Part shown: piece by piece, positions 32,838 to 44,725 of the stretch
Layout: each line of letters begins with the position of its first letter
Numbering within the stretch: the stretch's first letter is position 1
Assembly (NCBI GenBank): GCA_032717465.1
Contig: CM064732.1
Coordinates: 24,883,297 to 24,947,296, forward strand
Length of the DNA stretch: 64,000 nucleotides
Source: Coenobita brevimanus
Taxonomy: Eukaryota > Arthropoda > Malacostraca > Decapoda > Coenobitidae
Direction of reading: 5' to 3'
Position numbers and translations under genes: made by a program
Notes under the pieces: model-generated
Database searches by the model: none
Told to the model about the DNA's origin: nothing
The model's input: only the letters and a program-made list of their open reading frames with translations

Positions 32838-33076
32838 GAGGTAGTTTTTTTTTATTCTAGGAAGAAGGAACCAAAGGCCACGACCCCGCAAAAATTGTTT
32901 CTTCCAAGAGAAGCACAAAATACAAGAGAGCCAAATTCAAGATCCAATCATTTCGAGATGCCTGGACACACTGCGTTTGAAAGACTGGAGATCATAGGAA
33001 GTAGGAAATACAGACAGAGGGAGACAGTTCCAGAGTTGACCTGTTGCATAAATGAAGGACTGGGAGTAACGGTTAA
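32838..33076 (-). mobile_element. JKY-1 copy B2, 3' end (beyond PB-2)
   Basis: Minus-strand sequence encodes NRYSQSFIYATGQLWNCLPL and the C-terminus FKRSVSRHLEM, followed by a short 3' UTR with CCTTTGGTTCCTTCTTCC and an A-rich tail. It continues the coding frame that breaks at 35783. An uninterrupted version of the junction exists in copy B3 (50760-50830). Confidence 0.9.
33073..33076. repeat. TTAA target site of PB-2 (intact side)
   Basis: TTAA directly precedes the PB-2 terminus CCCATTTATGCC. The empty site in copy B3 reads GTTAAC at the same coding position. At the other end (35783) only TT remains of the duplicated TTAA. Confidence 0.88.
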
Positions 33077-33379
33077 CCCATTTATGCCTAAAGTGGCAAT
33101 AATAAACATATTGTTTTAATACATTGCATGCAGTGTTAATTAGACGCACTTAATGTACTTATGTTGCAGTATTAATAAAATTTATAGTTTATATGCAAAA
33201 TATTGGGTGTTCTATATATAGGCCACCAGGCAAATCAGTATAAGAAAAAGTATCTTTATTGAGCTGACATTGCATTTGCCATAAACAAACATCATGTTAG
33301 TATGCTATGTTGTACGTGAAATACTAAGCATGTAGCAATACTTCCTTCTCCTTTTGAATGCTTCTCACTCACAATTTGA

Positions 33380-35130
33380 CTAGTGAGTATGATATTCTTT
33401 GAAGCATTTCACATGAACGCCTCTGTCACACTTTTCACATCTTGTTGTCTTCATGTGACAGTGAGTACATCGTGTTTGACTACCTTGTGGAACAATCCAG
33501 TGTGCATACATATCATACCTGGCCTCATCTGGCCTACTTCTTGGCCTTCCTCTTTTGCCCTGGCATGGAGGATTTGCATAGCATTCCAGATAGAAAAGTG
33601 CAATACTACGCCTAAATGCAAGATCCATTGCGTCCCTACCCTCACATAGTTTGTGCAATTGCCAAGCATTGTTGATTGCCACATCGATACAATAAGTTAT
33701 AATGTATGCATACCATTTCTTTACCCTCACAGCAATTCTATACTTTGAGTTCTTCTGGTCCATTCTGTCAACTCCACCCATGTTCTCGTTATACACTTTG
33801 ACCAGGTATGGTTGTTTTGCTTGAATTCGCTTTTTTTTTTTTTTTTTTTTTTCTGGCAGAAAAACGTGATACCATGGAAACTGGTTATATGCCTACTGCT
33901 TTTGAGCACACAGTTACCACACTATTGTCGTTCCAGCGACACACAATTACCTAATTTTTTGTGTCTACTTTGTAATCATACTCACCTTGCTCTTTCTTTT
34001 TCAGTTCTTCCTTCTTCACAAGCGGACACTTGTCAATTCTGTTGTCCCGCACAGTGCCAGTTCCTTTTACTGCAATGTCTTTGAGTGCTATCATGGTCTT
34101 CACACTAGTAAAAAAGTTATCAAAGCACAAATGATGTGCCTATCCGTTGTGGTTTAGCAGTGTCCCAGCAAACTCAGTGACAAGATCTCCTCCCAAACCA
34201 CGACTGATTTACTTATTTTGATCCTTCCCTTGGTAGAAATCGAACCATACTAAGTAGCGTAATGTAGTTGTCCCATACCAAACTTTGAAACCAAAGCGAA
34301 TTGGTTTTCCTTGAAGGAATTGCTTGCAAAGATGTTTTCCGAAATATTCACACATTGACTCATCAAAACTGTAAAATTCTTGCAATGGGGCATACTTCAG
34401 AAACATTTTGCCCAGGTAATCCAAGAATGGTCTTACTTTGGCAAACTTATCGTTTTTGTCTAACTGGTTGTTGTCAGCAAAATGAAGATGTGTAAATATT
34501 GCCTCAAATCTATTCCTTCTCATGGCATTAGCAACCAGGCTATGTTGTGTTTGCCAACTTTCCCAAAACATTCTCCTCCGCGAGACTGAAATATAACCAC
34601 TGAGAATCAGCACTCCTAAGACACATTTGATTTCCTCAACTGTAACCTGCAAGTCTACATTTTTTGTGATGCATACTTATTACTCTCATTCATAATGGTG
34701 CTGATCAGTGTTTCATCAAAAAACAACTCAAAGTATTGTGATGGGCTTAGGGTTTTAGTTTTCAGAGCTTCAGTGTTACCATCCACTGCAGAAAATTTTG
34801 GATTTTTTTGCTAATGTCCCTTGTTTCCCATTGTCCTTCGGTGACAGGTTTTGTTTTCTTCTATTTAGGTTCAGAATCATCATCATCATTAAAATTCTCA
34901 CCATCCAAAACAGCTGGAGCTCGAAGCATACTTCCTGGCAAATTATCTGTTGTTCCTCCTCCATCCTCATCACCAGAATCCTCATCAGTAATAGAACCGG
35001 TAGCATTATCAGGAGGCAAAATGGAGATTACAAGTTCATCTGAGCTATCTATTTCAGCCAAACTTAGTAGGTCAGTTAGCCTGGCTGGTTTGGTAGACTT
35101 GTTGTAGAAGCAGCTTGATTTGAGTCCTCT
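33380..35130 (-). pseudogene. PB-2 piggyBac transposase pseudogene, catalytic triad still readable
   Basis: Order on the minus strand: acidic N-terminus (TDEDSGDEDGGGTTDN and NDDDDSEPK, ~34861-35000), SQYFELFFDETLISTIMNES (~34670-34730), VTVEEIKCVLGVLILSGYI (from ~34648), RRNRFEAIFTHLHFADNNQL, SFDESMCEYFGKH (first Asp), HHLCFDNFFTSVKTM (second Asp, ~34120), VYNENMGGVDRMDQKNS (third Asp, ~33760-33800), VKKWYAYIITYCIDVAINNA, and a Cys-rich C-terminus with CTHC, CEKC, CFKEYH. Unlike PB-1, all three Asp remain. Breaks: stops after EPK, QKM, QNK, HNG, TKN and VGI, a frameshift near 34755, and one at the 22-base T run 33831-33852. Confidence 0.88.
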
Positions 35131-35165
35131 GAAAAGAAAGTAAATAATACACTCTAAACTACTAG

Positions 35166-35280
<115 letters not shown>

Positions 35281-35782
35281 TCGTATATATATAAAGTACA
35301 CAAAGCATATAATTTGTTTCACATTATAGTTATCAAGTGCAAGCAGGAAACCCAAAACATCTGGTTATTTATCTCTTTTTTATGTCATTTATGCCTAGTG
35401 ACCTATATGTAGGACACTAAAGTTTATACATAATTCTTACAAATTCTATAAAGGTTACAACTTTCAAACTGCAAGGGATGTAAGAAGCACTCAGTGTAAG
35501 TGAAAATATATAATAAAGGCAAAAATACATTCAGTAAAAACAATGACAATATATACGTACTTGTGGATGCCATGACGAATGCAGGAAATGCAAACAATTC
35601 TCAAATTTGAGAGGCAGTACAACACACCTTCTCAAGACCAGAGCTCAAGAAGCACTGTCAGTTCAAATGTCCAAGTATCAGGAAGAACTGTAAAATTAAC
35701 AATTTCCATTTTCTGTAAAAACTCAATTTTTTATGAATAAACTTGTGGGTGGACTATATGTAGGACGCCAGGCATAAATGGG

Positions 35783-38563
35783 TTCTCTTCCATTAGAGAG
35801 TTGGACAGAAAAGGGATGAGACTTTGCTGCTTGACGAGTGCTCCATACCTGTCGTAGACGTGGAGCAATGCATGCAGACAGTTCAGAGAAGCAACGACCA
35901 TTGAAGTAGTGATAGAAAAGAGATAAAGATTCAACAGTGCGGCGAAGAGACAGAGGTTGAAGGGAGCCAGTAAGAGGAGGAGAGCTAATGAGATGAAAAG
36001 CCTCTGACTTCACCCTATTGAGAAGAGCTCTACGTGGAGAACCTCCCCAAACATGCGAGTTGTACTCCACACAGGAGCGGAAAAAAACCGTGTATAGAGT
36101 CAACAATTGTGCAGGGTTAAAAAAAGGAATGAAGTCGGCTCAGCACAGCTAATCTCTTGGAAACAGATTTTACAAGAGATGGAATATGATCTTTCCAAGA
36201 TAAGTCCCAGGTGAATGAAACCCCACGCATGTTCAAGGATGATGCAGGATTAAGCTGAGTATTATTAAACAATAGTTGGTACACCTGTGGAAGATTTTGT
36301 CAGGTTGATAGGTGTAAGAACTGAGCCTTTGATGCATTAAAAACAACAAGATTATTTTTACCCCAGTCAGAGATACAAGCCAAGTCAGACATTAGGTGTG
36401 CCATAGCCTCATCCCTTCTTTGTTGAAGTAACTGCTGAGATGGACGTTGTGGAAACCGAATGGAAATGTGAAGGGTGGAGTCATCAGCGTACGAGTTGAT
36501 AGGGTTAGATATACAGCTTAGAAGGTCATTGATGAATAAATGGATGAGAGTTGGTGATAGAACAGAGCCCTGAGGAACACCACTGTTGATAGATCTAAAA
36601 GAAGAACGATGGCCGTCTACAACAGCGGCTATAGAACGATAAAAAAGGAAGCTATAGATGAAGGCACAGATAGAAGGATAGAGACCGTAAAAGGGCAATT
36701 TGGAAATTAAAGATTTATGCCAGACTCGATCAAAAGCCTTTGAGATGTCAAGTGCAATGGCAAAGCTTTTGCCAAAGTCCCGAAAGGAGGATGACCAGGA
36801 GTCTGAAAGGTAGGTGAGAAGATCGCCAGTGGAGCATCTCTGATGGAACCCATACTGATGGTCAGAAAGAAGGTTGTGATAGGAAAGATGCTTTAAAATT
36901 TTTCTATTAAGAATTGACTCGAAAACTTTTGAGATACAGGATGTTAAAGCAATTGGACGATAGTTAGAGAGTTGGGAATGGTCACCCTTCTTTGGGACTG
37001 GCAGAATGAGAGCAAACTTCCAGCAAGAAGGAAAGGTACAAGTTGATAGACAAAGATGAAAGAGTTTGCCTAGGCAGGGTGTAAGCACAGAAGCACAGTT
37101 CTTGAGAAGAACAGGAGGGACTCCATCAGACCCATATGCCTTGTTAGAACTGAAGCCTGTGATGGCAAAAATACATCAGCTTAAGAAATTTTAATGTCAG
37201 CCATGAGGAAGTCAGAGGGGGGAAATAGAGAAGGAACAGCACCGGAATCATCTAAGGTGGAATTGGAGGAGAAAGTCTGAGTGAAGAGATCTGCTTTATC
37301 AGTAGAAGAAATAGCTACAGAGCCATCAGAGTAGAAAAGAGGAGGGAAGGATGATGAGGTAAAGTTGTTAGAAAGGTTTTTGGCAAGGTGCCAGAAGGAG
37401 CAGGAAGAATTCGAGTTGGAGAGTTGAGAGCATTTAGAATGGATGAAATCATTTTCAGCAGAGCGAAGAAGAGACTTAGCACGATTCCGGGCAGAAACAT
37501 AAGCAAAATGTGAGTCAGGGGTGGGTTGGCTCTGGTACCTTGTATAGGCTCTCTCCTTGTTGCGGGCAGCATTAGAACAAGCGTGATTAAACCAAGGCTT
37601 TCTTGCATTAGTCAAAGGATATGAGAAAGGAATGTATGCTTCCATGCCCGAGAGAATAACCTCTGTAATGCGTGAGGCATACTCAGATGGCTTCCAGCCA
37701 TGGAAGCAATAATCATTCCAGGGAAAATCAAAGAAGTACTGCCTGAGGGCCTCCCAATCCGCAGCTCCAAAGTGCCACAGACGACGTTTCTTTGGAGGGT
37801 CCACAGGCCGTACCGGAGCGATAGGACAGGTTAAGGTGATAAGGTTGTGATTGGAGAAGCCCAACGGAGAGAAAAGATTAACAGTGTAAGCAGAAGGATT
37901 AGTTGTAGGGAAGAGATCAAGTATGTTGGAGCTCTCTCCAAGGTGGTCAGGGATACTGTTAGGTTGCTGTAGAAGCTACTCTAGGTAATTAAGATAGAAA
38001 AGATGTAGAATTGTTCACCAGGTGGATCAGTGAAAGGAAAGGAGAGCCAAAGGTGGTAGTGAACATTGAAATCTCCTAAAAATGGAGATTTCAGAGAAAG
38101 GAGAAATGGATAGAATGTGTTCCATCGTTGAAGTAAGATAGTCGAAGAATTTTTGATAGTCAGTAGAAATAGAGGATAAGTAAACAGCGCAGATTTGTTT
38201 AGTCAGAGAATAACAGGATAGCTGAAGCCAGAGTGTATAGAATTCAGAAGCATCAAGTTCATGAACACGAGAGCAAGATAAGTCGTTGCGTATATAAACA
38301 CAATAGCCACCTTTGGCTTTGAAATGAGTATAGAGAAAGTAGGAGGGTAATGAAAAGGGTTTGCTGTCAGTTGCCTCAGACAGCTGAGTCTCAGTTAGAA
38401 AGAGAAGGTGAGGTTTAGAGGAGAGGTGGTGCTCAGCAGAGTGAAAGTTAGAGGAAAGGCCATGAATGTTGCAGAAATGAAGACGTGAGTCAGACAGTGG
38501 TTCCAGGCAGCTCAAGTCGTCATCGGGAGAGGGGTGGAAGGTTGGGGCAATTATGGTCCCCAC
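35783..38563 (-). pseudogene. JKY-1 endonuclease-reverse transcriptase (B2), frameshifted
   Basis: The endonuclease (38563-38027) has LHFCNIHGLSSNF, LLFLTETQLS, GGYCVYIRND and a GDFN motif displaced by an extra T (reads FRRFQ near 38085). Next comes the linker HNLITLTCPIAPVRPVDPPK (from ~37850) with WFNHACSNAARNKERAY. The RT (37088-36300) contains SNYRPIALTSCISKVFESIL, QYGFHQRCSTGDLL, FAIALDISKAFDRVWH (motif A), NSGVPQGSVLSPTLIHLFIND, NSYADDSTLHISI (YADD, ~36480-36494). The C-terminal region (36106-35783) has CVEYNSHVWGGSPRRALLNR. At least four frame breaks make it a pseudogene. Such proteins carry out target-primed reverse transcription. Confidence 0.88.
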
Positions 38564-38853
38564 CCCCCTGGGGACTCCGAGGCCCTGTGTTGAGTAGCCA
38601 TAATTTTCTTATGAATTTTGGAAAAGAAAGTGCAGTGTGTACTGTGCATGTAGTCTGGTGTAGATAGTTAGAGAAACTTGTATTGGAGAGCATGCTGGCC
38701 CACTCTCTGTGTTACTGAGACACTGAAAAAGTTCAGCAAAGGGGGATGGTCAGGAACTAGTCCTGAGGGCTAATGAAACGGGAGCTCCAGCTCTCCCTGC
38801 CATCAGCTTTTCATCTACCCCGGGAGTACTGCCCTGCTCGACTGGTGCTACAG
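35783..38853 (-). mobile_element. JKY-1 copy B2, main body (near full length)
   Basis: Together with 32838-33076 this forms a ~3.3-kb Jockey/CR1-group element. The 5' end at 38853 (CTGTAGCACCAGTCGAGCAG, minus sense) coincides with the first shared base of copy B4 at 61766, so it is probably the true 5' end. The order is 5' UTR, APE endonuclease, RT, C-terminal region, 3' UTR. PB-2 sits between the two parts. Confidence 0.88.
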
Positions 38854-39277
38854 CCTATGGGGGCGCTCACCGTCCACTCACTTGATGCAGTGCTGCTTTG
38901 GGTGTCTGCCCTTTCCACTTCTCCTTCTTTCCTTCCTTCCTCTTTTGTCTTTCTTTATTTCATTCTTTCCTCGTCCTTCTGCCTACGGATGACTTTACAT
39001 TCCCTCTTCTGTTTCTTTCTTTCATTCTTTCCTTTTCCTTCTTCCTATGGGTGACTCTACACTGAGTGACAAGCCAAATGGTTTCCTGTACACCAGGAAA
39101 CTATTTACTACGGTGGGTGGTAACCATATAACCAAATTATGGCGCCTGGTGGCTTAGTGTGTACTGTATTTACGTCGCCCCAATCGGACTGAACCGGTGA
39201 AGTTTATATCCAAGGGATGGTTGGGATTTATTGCTCGCGTAATGCCACTCAGGGATGAGTGAGGCTGGTCACTCATC
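38854..39277. other. No supported gene
   Basis: Starts with unique-looking sequence after the JKY-1 5' end, then a C/T-rich stretch (38900-39050). No coding motif. Confidence 0.45.
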
Positions 39278-40044
39278 TTAACCCGCCCCGTCCCGACGAC
39301 GTATGGGTACGTCACCACGATTTGCATTTGCCAGTCCCGGCGACGTACCAGTACGTCGTGCAATTGCAAGGTACCTAATTTGCACAATTTTCAATTTTCG
39401 CACGTGATTTTTCGTATGTATATACGGGACACCTTCCTCTATTCCTGTACAAGATACCAAGCAGGGACAATGCCTTACACTGCATTACCTACCCCCTCCC
39501 CCCCTCACACCATTGTCTTGGCAAAGGACCTGTTACCAGTGACCTAGCTAGTAAAGTTATTCAGGGCCAGAGTGATTCCCCAATCGATGACAATGTGGAG
39601 GACAATGTTTATATAGCATTAGAAGAAGAAACAGCCAGAAATAATGATCAGGTAGTGTGGCAAAAATAGGTCAGGTATGGTGATTAGTTAGTGAGTGAAA
39701 CAATGCTTATAATGCCTTTATTACTGCTTGAAAACCAATATACTGTCATACTACATATACATTCGTACCAAGTAAATAAATAAATACCGTTTATGAGTGG
39801 ATAAAACAGTTACCCTCCCATAGAACTCGTTTTCTTTTGTGCCAGCATGTTAGAAAACCCACTCAGGTAAGGAGGAACTCCTACCTGGATTGGGCACTTT
39901 AAACCTCAGGTGAGTGATTTCTCTATGAATTTTCGATGTTTCTCACCAAAAGCGAAGGTTTTAGCCCAAAAAAAAAAAATCGAAAAATACCTCGGGACTG
40001 GGGGATGTCGGAGGTGCGGAAAACCTCGGGACGTGACGGGTTAA
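39278..40044. mobile_element. PB-3: 759-bp piggyBac-like non-autonomous element between TTAA sites
   Basis: TTAA at 39278-39281 and 40041-40044 bracket 39282-40040. Left terminus CCCGCCCCGTCCCGACG and the reverse complement of the right terminus, CCCGTCACGTCCCGAGG, agree at 14 of 17 positions. Subterminal palindromes include CGACGTACCAGTACGTCG (39341-39358), and CCTCGGGAC occurs twice near the right end. A short plus-strand frame (~39513-39669) is acidic (DDNVEDNVYIALEEETARNN), like the N-terminus of piggyBac transposases, then stops. Best read as an internally deleted derivative, dependent on a transposase from elsewhere. Confidence 0.75.
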
Positions 40045-40144
40045 ATGTCAGGAGCAATTTGGCTAGCCCCGGGCTCCTACGCTCCTCATGGGGCTACGTA
40101 GGATTGGATGATGGATAGATGGATGGATTATTATTATCATTATT

Positions 40145-40635
40145 ACCCGTCCCCGCCCCAGAGGGGCTTCGGAACCGGTTTTGTTTTCACTCGGTTTGTC
40201 TGTCTGTCTGTCTATTAAAAACTTTCCGCGAAAACTACTGGTGCGATTTTGGCTAAAATTACAGGGATGATGGACTATGATCTTCTAATCCCCAGAATAC
40301 ATTTTGGGCCAAGGTTCAGGCGCTAGATCCAAAAAATGTAAAAAAAAAAAATCGTTTTTTTCGCAATAACTCCTTGAGATTCGTCATATCGACATGAAAC
40401 CAAAACCTAAAGGTGCATCTTTCAAATCTGCATTATATAACATGCCTAATTACATGGGGGGGGGCACCACTTGTTATAGAAGGCGGGTCAGTATCAGTTG
40501 GGTCGGGCCCAAAATTTCATATTGGCATAAAATCGTTAATTTTCCTATATTACACCAAATTTGATATGTGACATCTTTTACTAGATATCGTGTTGTGTTT
40601 ATACGTCAGCACAAAAATGACTGCCGGGGACGGGT
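40145..40635. repeat. ~490-bp repeat with 11-bp inverted ends
   Basis: ACCCGTCCCCG (40145-40155) and its exact reverse complement CGGGGACGGGT (40625-40635) bracket AT-rich sequence with a (TCTG)n run. The flanks are ATT/GAT simple repeats, so a target duplication cannot be read. It may be a short DNA transposon derivative; the family is not recognised. Confidence 0.5.
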
Positions 40636-41229
40636 TTGCTCTGCCTTGGCACCGCTTCTTGTTATTATAGTTATGATGATGATGATGATGAGAATGATGA
40701 TAATGATGATGATGATGAGGAGGAGGAGGAAATAAAAGAAAGAATATGAGGAAGAGAGGAGGAGGAGCAAAAGGCGAGGTTATGAGAAAGATTGGAGGAG
40801 GAGTCAGTGGAGGGGTTAAGGAGAACATAACATGGGAGAAGGAGGATGGACTGATTGATGGATGTTTGTGGTCAGTGATGGACACGAAAATTAAGAATAG
40901 ATTTAAAAGTTGTAATGCTGGGAGGCAGCACGTAAGACTGGTAAGAGTGTGTGGGGACATACAGTATACAGGGAATTAAAATATCAAGTGTGTGTGCAGG
41001 AGAGCGTACGATTGCTTAGGAAACAGGAGTAAGAACCCTTGATCGTTGCAGAGGAAAAAATCTTCGTGCATACCCTGAGGGACACATTTGCAGCCAGCCA
41101 TCAATGCCTCAGTGGCTATGATGGCCGGTGGATTGTATCTTCTTCGCAATGTTTCATGAATACTGCCATAATCTCCTTCACTCATCCCACCAGCGCCACG
41201 CTCAGACCACCACCCACACCACACATGCT

Positions 41230-42475
41230 CGTTCTTCACACCTTCACCTGCATCACACTTGCCCGACGCTCACACTTCCACCCACACCATACCTGCCTCA
41301 TCCTCACTCCTCCGCTCTCACCACACCTGCCCTAACCTTACACTCCCACCCACACCACAAGTGCCTCACCCTCACACTTCATCCCCATACCCTGCCAATG
41401 GAACCCTAACATCTCCACGTACCCCACACCTGAGGTACCCAAACAACTTCACCCACACCACACCTGCCACACCCTTACACCTCCACCCAAACCACACCTG
41501 CGCTACCCTGACACTTCCACCATCACTACACTTTCCCCACCCTCACACCTCCACCCACCCCACATCTGCCCACCCTCACACCTCCTCCCACACCGCGCCT
41601 GCCCCACTTCCACACGTCCACACACCATACCTGAGGCACCCTCACACGTCCACCCACTCCATTCATGAGGAACCCCTCACACCTCCACTCACACCACACC
41701 TGACTCACCCTCACACTTCTACCCATACCACTCCTGAAACACCCTAACGGATCCATCCAAGCCGTACCTAAAGCACCCTAACATATCCACGTAAACCACA
41801 CCTGAAGCATCTTAACACACCGACTTAAGTTGTACCTGATGCACCCTCACAAATCCACCTATACCACGCCTGAAACACCATAACCCCTCTACCCACACCA
41901 CACCTGAGGCACCATAACATATTCACCCACATGACACCTGAGGCTCCCTGACACCACCGACACCACAATTGAGGTACTCTAACACATCCACCCACACCAT
42001 ACCTGATGCACCCTATCACCTGCACCTACACCACACCTAAGGCACCCTAACATCTCCCACACCATACCTGAAGCACCCTAACACCTGCACCTACACCACA
42101 CCTAGGGCAACCTAACATCTCCCACACCATACCTGAAGCACCCTAACACCTGCACCTACCCCACACCTAAGGCACCCTAACATCTCCCACACCATACCTG
42201 AGACACCCTAACACCTGCACCTACACTACACCTGAATCTCCCTAACACCTCCCCCCACACCACACCTGAGGCACGCTAACACCTCCACCCGCACCACACA
42301 TGAGGCATCTTAAAACCTCTGCCTACACCAAACATGAGGCATCCTAACACCTCCACCCACACCACACCTGAGGCATCATAACACCTCCACTCATACCACA
42401 CCTGAGGCATCATAACACCTCCACCCACACCACACCTGAGGCACCCTAATACCTCCACTCACACCACATCCATGA
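41230..42475 (+). repeat. Large C/A-rich minisatellite, ~34-40-bp unit
   Basis: More than 30 imperfect units around CACCCACACCACACCTGAGG and CACCCTAACACCTCCA, extending ~1.2 kb with unit-length variation. Plus-strand frames are His/Thr/Pro-rich and minus-strand ones Gly/Val/Trp/Cys-rich; both are products of the repeat. Confidence 0.9.
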
Positions 42476-42779
42476 CATGTGGGATCGTATTCTTGTCAGC
42501 TCAGGAGACTCCCCATCACTATTTCCTTACCTTTTTATTCATATGACTCATTGACATGCCTATGTATGTTATTCAAACAATCTGTGTCAGTGCAATAAAA
42601 CTCCTTAACTATATACAGAACATTAATGAGTAGTAGTAATTATACAAGCTACATCGCTGAGACAAAGGTGCAAGAATTCTATCTCAGTAATAATACTATT
42701 CCTGTTCACAGTAGCTAATGACCGTTTACTTCATTTTTTTTTTTTTTTTTTGCGTCATTTGCGTATAGTCGTTTGACTG

Positions 42780-43110
42780 CTTGTTTATACATATATCTTG
42801 AGCCATCAAGCAGTTGACAACTATACAAGAATGAATACTCAAATGAAAAATACAACTGAAGGGCACTGGCCACTTCAGCCGGGAGTTCGTAGAGATATTT
42901 TATTGTGGTCCATGTTGAAGAACTGTATGTGTTGTGTTCGTGTTTTACATGAGGTGAGTAAGTGTGCTGTGTGGGAGCTGCATTGCAATGTGGGCATAGT
43001 GGATTGTTTGTGAGTTGTACAGTGTTTTGTCTCGACACTGTAACAGCGAAGGATAATGGCCACGTCTCAGTCTGGTTAAGTACACTCGTCTCTCCTTGCG
43101 GTTGTTCCTG
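42780..43110 (-). mobile_element. JKY-3: scrap of a Jockey-group element C-terminus
   Basis: Across three minus-strand frames one can read RRVYLTRLRRGHYPS, then NNPLCPHCNAAPTQH, then HLLTSC. This is the order LTRLR-GH ... CxxC ... H ... C found after the RT/RNase H of Jockey-group elements. At least two frameshifts. No catalytic domain is present. Confidence 0.5.
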
Positions 43111-44225
43111 AGGTATGAGTGTCTTACATTGTTCTGTGAAGGGTGGGACCGTTGATGGTTTTGTATGGCGGTGGCTGCAAAATATTTATGAATGTGTTTG
43201 TGAAGTGTTCTGTTAGATGGAGAAGGAAGTATGTTGCAGTAACAATACAGTTAAGATGGCTAAGTCGCTAAAATATCGAAAATTATTCAGTTATTCTGCA
43301 TCTATATAAATTTTTTGCCTTTCCAATACAAACTGCTGAAAAATTGTCTACATATGCATAATTACTGGTCGTTTCTGTTGCAATTTCTTTGGCTTATCTC
43401 TCTCTTTTTTTTTTTTTTTTATCTCACTCCCTCAGCAATCTATTTTCCCCTCATACACTTTATTATCTTTTTGTATGTGATTAATGCAAACTATATCGTA
43501 ATTAAAGTGATATAAATAACATACAAAAAAGCTGTAAGGTGCAATATGCAAGCTATTATGTCAAAGTTAGTAGTGGTACGAAATCTGCTAGGCCAGTTTG
43601 TTTACAGCATTTTCATTAAGCACCAGGGAGAGGGCCTGGATTAGCAATGAGCATCGAGTTTCTGCATGCCAGAATATTCCCTTTCTGCGGTTTTTGTTCC
43701 ACCTAAGCATCTTTCTACCTATTGACTGATGAGAAAACTTAGAGACATCAGAAGCCTCGTAAGTTTATACTTGTCAAAGCCTTATTAGGAACTTAATAGA
43801 GTTGTTGTCTATAATTTTTTCCTACCCTGATTTTATATGTAGGTGGATAAATTGAGGTTTAGTTAGGTCTTGATTAAGATGTCACTTAAGAGATCAGTAT
43901 TTTTTTCCGGCAGCTAATCACAACCACCATCTACAGACGTCTCAACACTCGCCAGATCCTACCATAAATCTTATCTCCTTAGGTACCTCGATGCTCTTAC
44001 CAGATTATTTGAAGACTTCTGATTAGTGAAAAGTTATGTGATACTTGAGGTATGACATTTAGGATAAATTGAAGCTAAATAATCACTCAGTAAATACAGT
44101 TAAGAGAACAAATGCCAAACATGTGATGCCATGCATATCAATCCTTGCCCAACAGCAGTTGTTTTGTTGCTGTTAAATACTGAAACGGGACGGCCATTTA
44201 ATGTCAGTATGGTACACAGTTAAAG
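43110..44225. other. No recognisable feature
   Basis: AT-rich sequence with T runs near 43405 and 42737. No coding motif found on either strand. Confidence 0.45.
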
Positions 44226-44244
44226 TCCAAGGTAATGGCGCAAA

Positions 44245-44625
44245 TGTTTTCAAGTTATGCTTTCTGAAAATCTGTGATCTTGCTTTTGACCTTTCAAGGT
44301 CACTCAAAGTCAAAGGTCATGTTGCCAAATAAAAGCCCATATGAGACTTCCTTTTTTTTTTTTTTTTCGTTTTTTATAATAGTGAATATCTATCTTCAAC
44401 GAGTTTCGAGTTATAGCCCTCTGAATATTCGTGACCTTGAGTTTGATCATTCAAGGTCACTCAAGGAGAAAGGCCTTGGTGCAACATGAAAGCCCATATT
44501 ATGAGTTTCTATATGTTCATAATAGTAAATATCTCTTATCTTCAACCGATTTCAAGTTGTAGCCCTCTGAAATTCCGTGACCTTGATTTTGACCTTTCAT
44601 GGTCAGTCAGTTACCTCCAAAATTT
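44245..44625. repeat. Three-unit tandem repeat carrying TCAAGGTCA motifs
   Basis: Units begin at ~44251, ~44404 and ~44540 (TTTCAAGTTATAGCCCTCTG-like), each followed by GTGACCTTGATTTTGACC. TCAAGGTCA lies at 44294-44302 and 44451-44459, and CAAAGGTCA at 44311. These match monomeric nuclear-receptor half-sites (FTZ-F1/ERR type). Whether they bind anything is unknown. Confidence 0.7.
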
Positions 44626-44725
44626 CATCTATTTCTTTTGGGACCAGTTCCCACGTATCCTGGAAGTTTCATGCAATTTCATTCAACCGTTTATCCGTAA
44701 TTTTGCTAACAAACAAAAAATAATC

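Noticed and set aside
41230..42475. Possible CRISPR-like array or repeat protein
   Set aside because: Units are contiguous without unique spacers and vary in length; it is a eukaryotic minisatellite.
42730..43040. Zinc-finger host gene (CPHC...H...C)
   Set aside because: The surrounding LTRLR-GH context across shifted frames fits a Jockey-group C-terminus better than a host zinc finger.
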